A stretch of DNA of 64,000 nucleotides, taken from positions 20,744,588 through 20,808,587 of the forward strand of contig OZ026630.1 of the NCBI GenBank assembly GCA_964020975.1, written 5' to 3'. Below the pieces are notes generated by a model that saw only the letters and a list, made by a program, of their open reading frames with translations, did no database searches and was not told the DNA's origin. The position numbers were made by a program, and so were the translations under genes. Shown here piece by piece: positions 62,177 to 64,000 of this stretch. Position 1 is the stretch's first letter. Every line of letters starts with the position of its first letter. The stretch is from Hermodice carunculata. Its lineage: Eukaryota; Annelida; Polychaeta; Eunicida; Amphinomidae.

Positions 62177-64000
62177 TTAATCTCTACGAAATCTCTTTGT
62201 TTTTATAATGTACCTTTCTACACTGTCAAATAACTTAGTGTTCCAATCAATGGACTTGTTTGTATCACCATACAGCAAAATGTCCCTTTTAGCAGTAATT
62301 TCTGGCTGGAAAGGTCCTAGTAATTCCGTGCGGGGTTCATTGAAAAGAGAACATTCTGTCAAAAAATGGAAAATGCTTTCCACTGGGGCTCCACAAGCAC
62401 ATCTTTGGGTGTCGATGTAACCGTATTGGAACAGCAAATCATTAAGAGGGCTGCAGTTCAGGCGCATCCTCGTATGGTGGACTTGGCCGAATCTATTTTT
62501 ACCATAAAAGTACGGGGGGACACGTATTATGTTCCCATTCAGTTTATTTTTGAATGCTTCAATTGTTTCAGAAGTTTTAATCCCCTGATCCAGGTTACGC
62601 CAGTTGCGTATGGTAGCAGGGAAAAAGGATTTGTTGCGCTGTTCGGACCTACAAAATATTAGAGGTGTTTCGTTACTGTGTCTTGTGTTGTGACCGGTGG
62701 CAATGGATTCTGGAATCCTATCCTGTAGGTAATGTGGGGCGAAACCATTTACGATCTTGTAAAAGTGTATCAATTTGTGTTTCTCTCTTCTGTCTTTCAA
62801 CGGTTCCCATTGTGTTTCCTTATAAAGTAATCTGTTACTTGTGGTTTGAGTGCCACCGGTCACGACACGTGCGGCCGCTAACTGCACCTGTTCAAGCTTA
62901 TTGGAGCATGCAAGGGAACAATTGTCCCAAAGAATGTCGCCGTACTCAAGGAGGGGCCTGATAAACACCATGTACATTTTTTCCAGTGACTTTCTTTTTA
63001 AGGTGTATTTCATGGCACGAAGGCAGTCTACACGTTTCATAGCTTTTACATATACAGTGTCAAGGTGATTTGTCCAGGTGCAATCAGATGACAACATTAC
63101 GCCAAGGTGCTTATGCGAGTTTGTGTCCGTCACGCGGCAATTTTTCAAAAATAGTGGATAATTTTCATAATTTTGAGACCTTGAGCAGGTCATGGAAAAT
63201 GTTTTACTTTCATTTAGGCTGATAAACCATTGATCAGCCCAAATGGATATTGTTGAAAGATCTCCGTTTAAGGTAAGGCTCGCTATATCGTCGTCACCTT
63301 GGTCAGCAATGACAAAAAGTGACGTGTCGTCTGCAAACAGCCGAATGTTTGATTCAACTATACTTGTAATGTCATTAATATAAATTAAAAACATCAAAGG
63401 TCCTAATATTGACCCTTGAGGTACACCACCTCTTACAATACGCCAAGATGAGGACTGTCCATTTATTACAACACGTTGACGTCTTTGCTCTAAATAGCTT
63501 TTGCACCAGGCCAGGAAGTTTTGTCTGATGCCGATGGATTCAAGCTTGTGGAGAAGACCTTTATGCCACACGCGATCAAAAGCCCGTGATACATCCAAAA
63601 AAGCAAATTTGACAACTTTCCCTTCATCCATGGCTTCGAGCACAATATCATAAATCTCTAATAATTGTGAAACAGGAGAATCTCCATTTTGGTAAGCAGA
63701 CTGAAACCGTGTAAGAATATTATTTTGGATACAATGATTGAAAATGAACTTGAAAACACACCTTTCAAATATCTTGCTAACACAACTAAGCAGAGATATT
63801 GGACGGTAATTTTTTGTAAATTGCTTACTTTCTTTTTTGTGTAATGGATTAACATTTGCGCTTTTCCAGTATTGTGGAAAAATGGCGCTTTCTAAAGACC
63901 TATTAAATATCATACACAACGGTTTGCTAATTGAGTCAGAGCAAGCCTTTAATAATTTAGAGCTGATGTTGTCAGGGCCACTCGCCTTGGGCACTTTAAG
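62177..64000 (-). CDS. LINE reverse transcriptase, long open frame running off the window
   Basis: The frame is open from the window edge (64000) to a TAA at 62177, more than 600 codons without a break. Counting from 63994: NYRPISLLS at 62-70, FLDVSRAFD at 132-140, GGVPQGSILGP at 189-199, and the catalytic FADDTS at 220-225 (about 63337-63320). Thumb-type motifs follow (SHKHLGVMLSSDCTWTNHL, FIRPLLEYGDILWDN), and near the C-terminus a C-x-C-x8-H-x4-C knuckle (CACGAPVESIFHFLTEC). This order fits the CR1/Jockey group of non-LTR retrotransposons. The endonuclease and any ORF1 lie outside the window. Intact motifs suggest a young copy. It is not a host gene. Confidence 0.9.
   Translation of the reverse strand, partial: LKVPKASGPDNISSKLLKACSDSISKPLCMIFNRSLESAIFPQYWKSANVNPLHKKESKQFTKNYRPISLLSCVSKIFERCVFKFIFNHCIQNNILTRFQSAYQNGDSPVSQLLEIYDIVLEAMDEGKVVKFAFLDVSRAFDRVWHKGLLHKLESIGIRQNFLAWCKSYLEQRRQRVVINGQSSSWRIVRGGVPQGSILGPLMFLIYINDITSIVESNIRLFADDTSLFVIADQGDDDIASLTLNGDLSTISIWADQWFISLNESKTFSMTCSRSQNYENYPLFLKNCRVTDTNSHKHLGVMLSSDCTWTNHLDTVYVKAMKRVDCLRAMKYTLKRKSLEKMYMVFIRPLLEYGDILWDNCSLACSNKLEQVQLAAARVVTGGTQTTSNRLLYKETQWEPLKDRREKHKLIHFYKIVNGFAPHYLQDRIPESIATGHNTRHSNETPLIFCRSEQRNKSFFPATIRNWRNLDQGIKTSETIEAFKNKLNGNIIRVPPYFYGKNRFGQVHHTRMRLNCSPLNDLLFQYGYIDTQRCACGAPVESIFHFLTECSLFNEPRTELLGPFQPEITAKRDILLYGDTNKSIDWNTKLFDSVERYIIKTKRFRRD

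Overview
This looks like nuclear DNA of a marine invertebrate animal. It is AT-rich, intron-bearing and full of microsatellites, non-LTR retrotransposon (LINE) debris and short DNA transposons. There is no bacterial gene organisation, CRISPR array, rRNA gene or recognisable tRNA. The ACAAGAGG...GAGCTAAAA type of dispersed repeat recalls, from memory only, repeats common in molluscs and other lophotrochozoans; the phylum cannot be fixed from this window. One host gene is certain: PPWD1, a spliceosome-associated peptidyl-prolyl isomerase with WD40 repeats. It lies on the minus strand from 44916 (ATG) to 13180 (stop). I could place 17 coding exons whose splice phases all agree, giving 1857 nt and 618 residues against about 646 in human. 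The WD40 part is in exons 2-12, and the cyclophilin domain with every catalytic residue is in exons 14-17. A second minus-strand gene starts at 4327 with a first coding exon for a SAM-like domain; its other exons were not found. Layout: 1-4.0 kb is non-coding with a foldback element. 4.0-4.3 kb holds the SAM-like exon, with a CpG-richer segment upstream. 6-13 kb is intergenic with microsatellites and a long dispersed repeat (family F2). 13.2-44.9 kb is PPWD1, with introns carrying RT debris, F1 and F2 repeats, small inverted-repeat elements, about 116 uninterrupted GAA triplets in the sense strand, a 67-bp perfect palindrome and a three-level transposon nest. 45.0-46.0 kb is a repeat with roughly 135-bp internal units starting about 130 bp upstream of the PPWD1 ATG. 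46-54 kb is a LINE graveyard of at least four families. 54-57.2 kb holds two degenerate minisatellite-like arrays around a long (AT)n. 57.5-64 kb holds LINE remnants and, at the right edge, one LINE whose reverse-transcriptase ORF is open for more than 600 codons and leaves the window. Most worth a second look: the F1/F2 families, which share one unusual architecture (ACAAGAGG plus a GC-rich hairpin at the left end, a palindromic hairpin plus GCTAAA at the right end); PPWD1 intron 6, bordered at both splice sites by F1 copies; the nested hAT-like elements with a 5-bp target duplication; and the intronic GAA tract.
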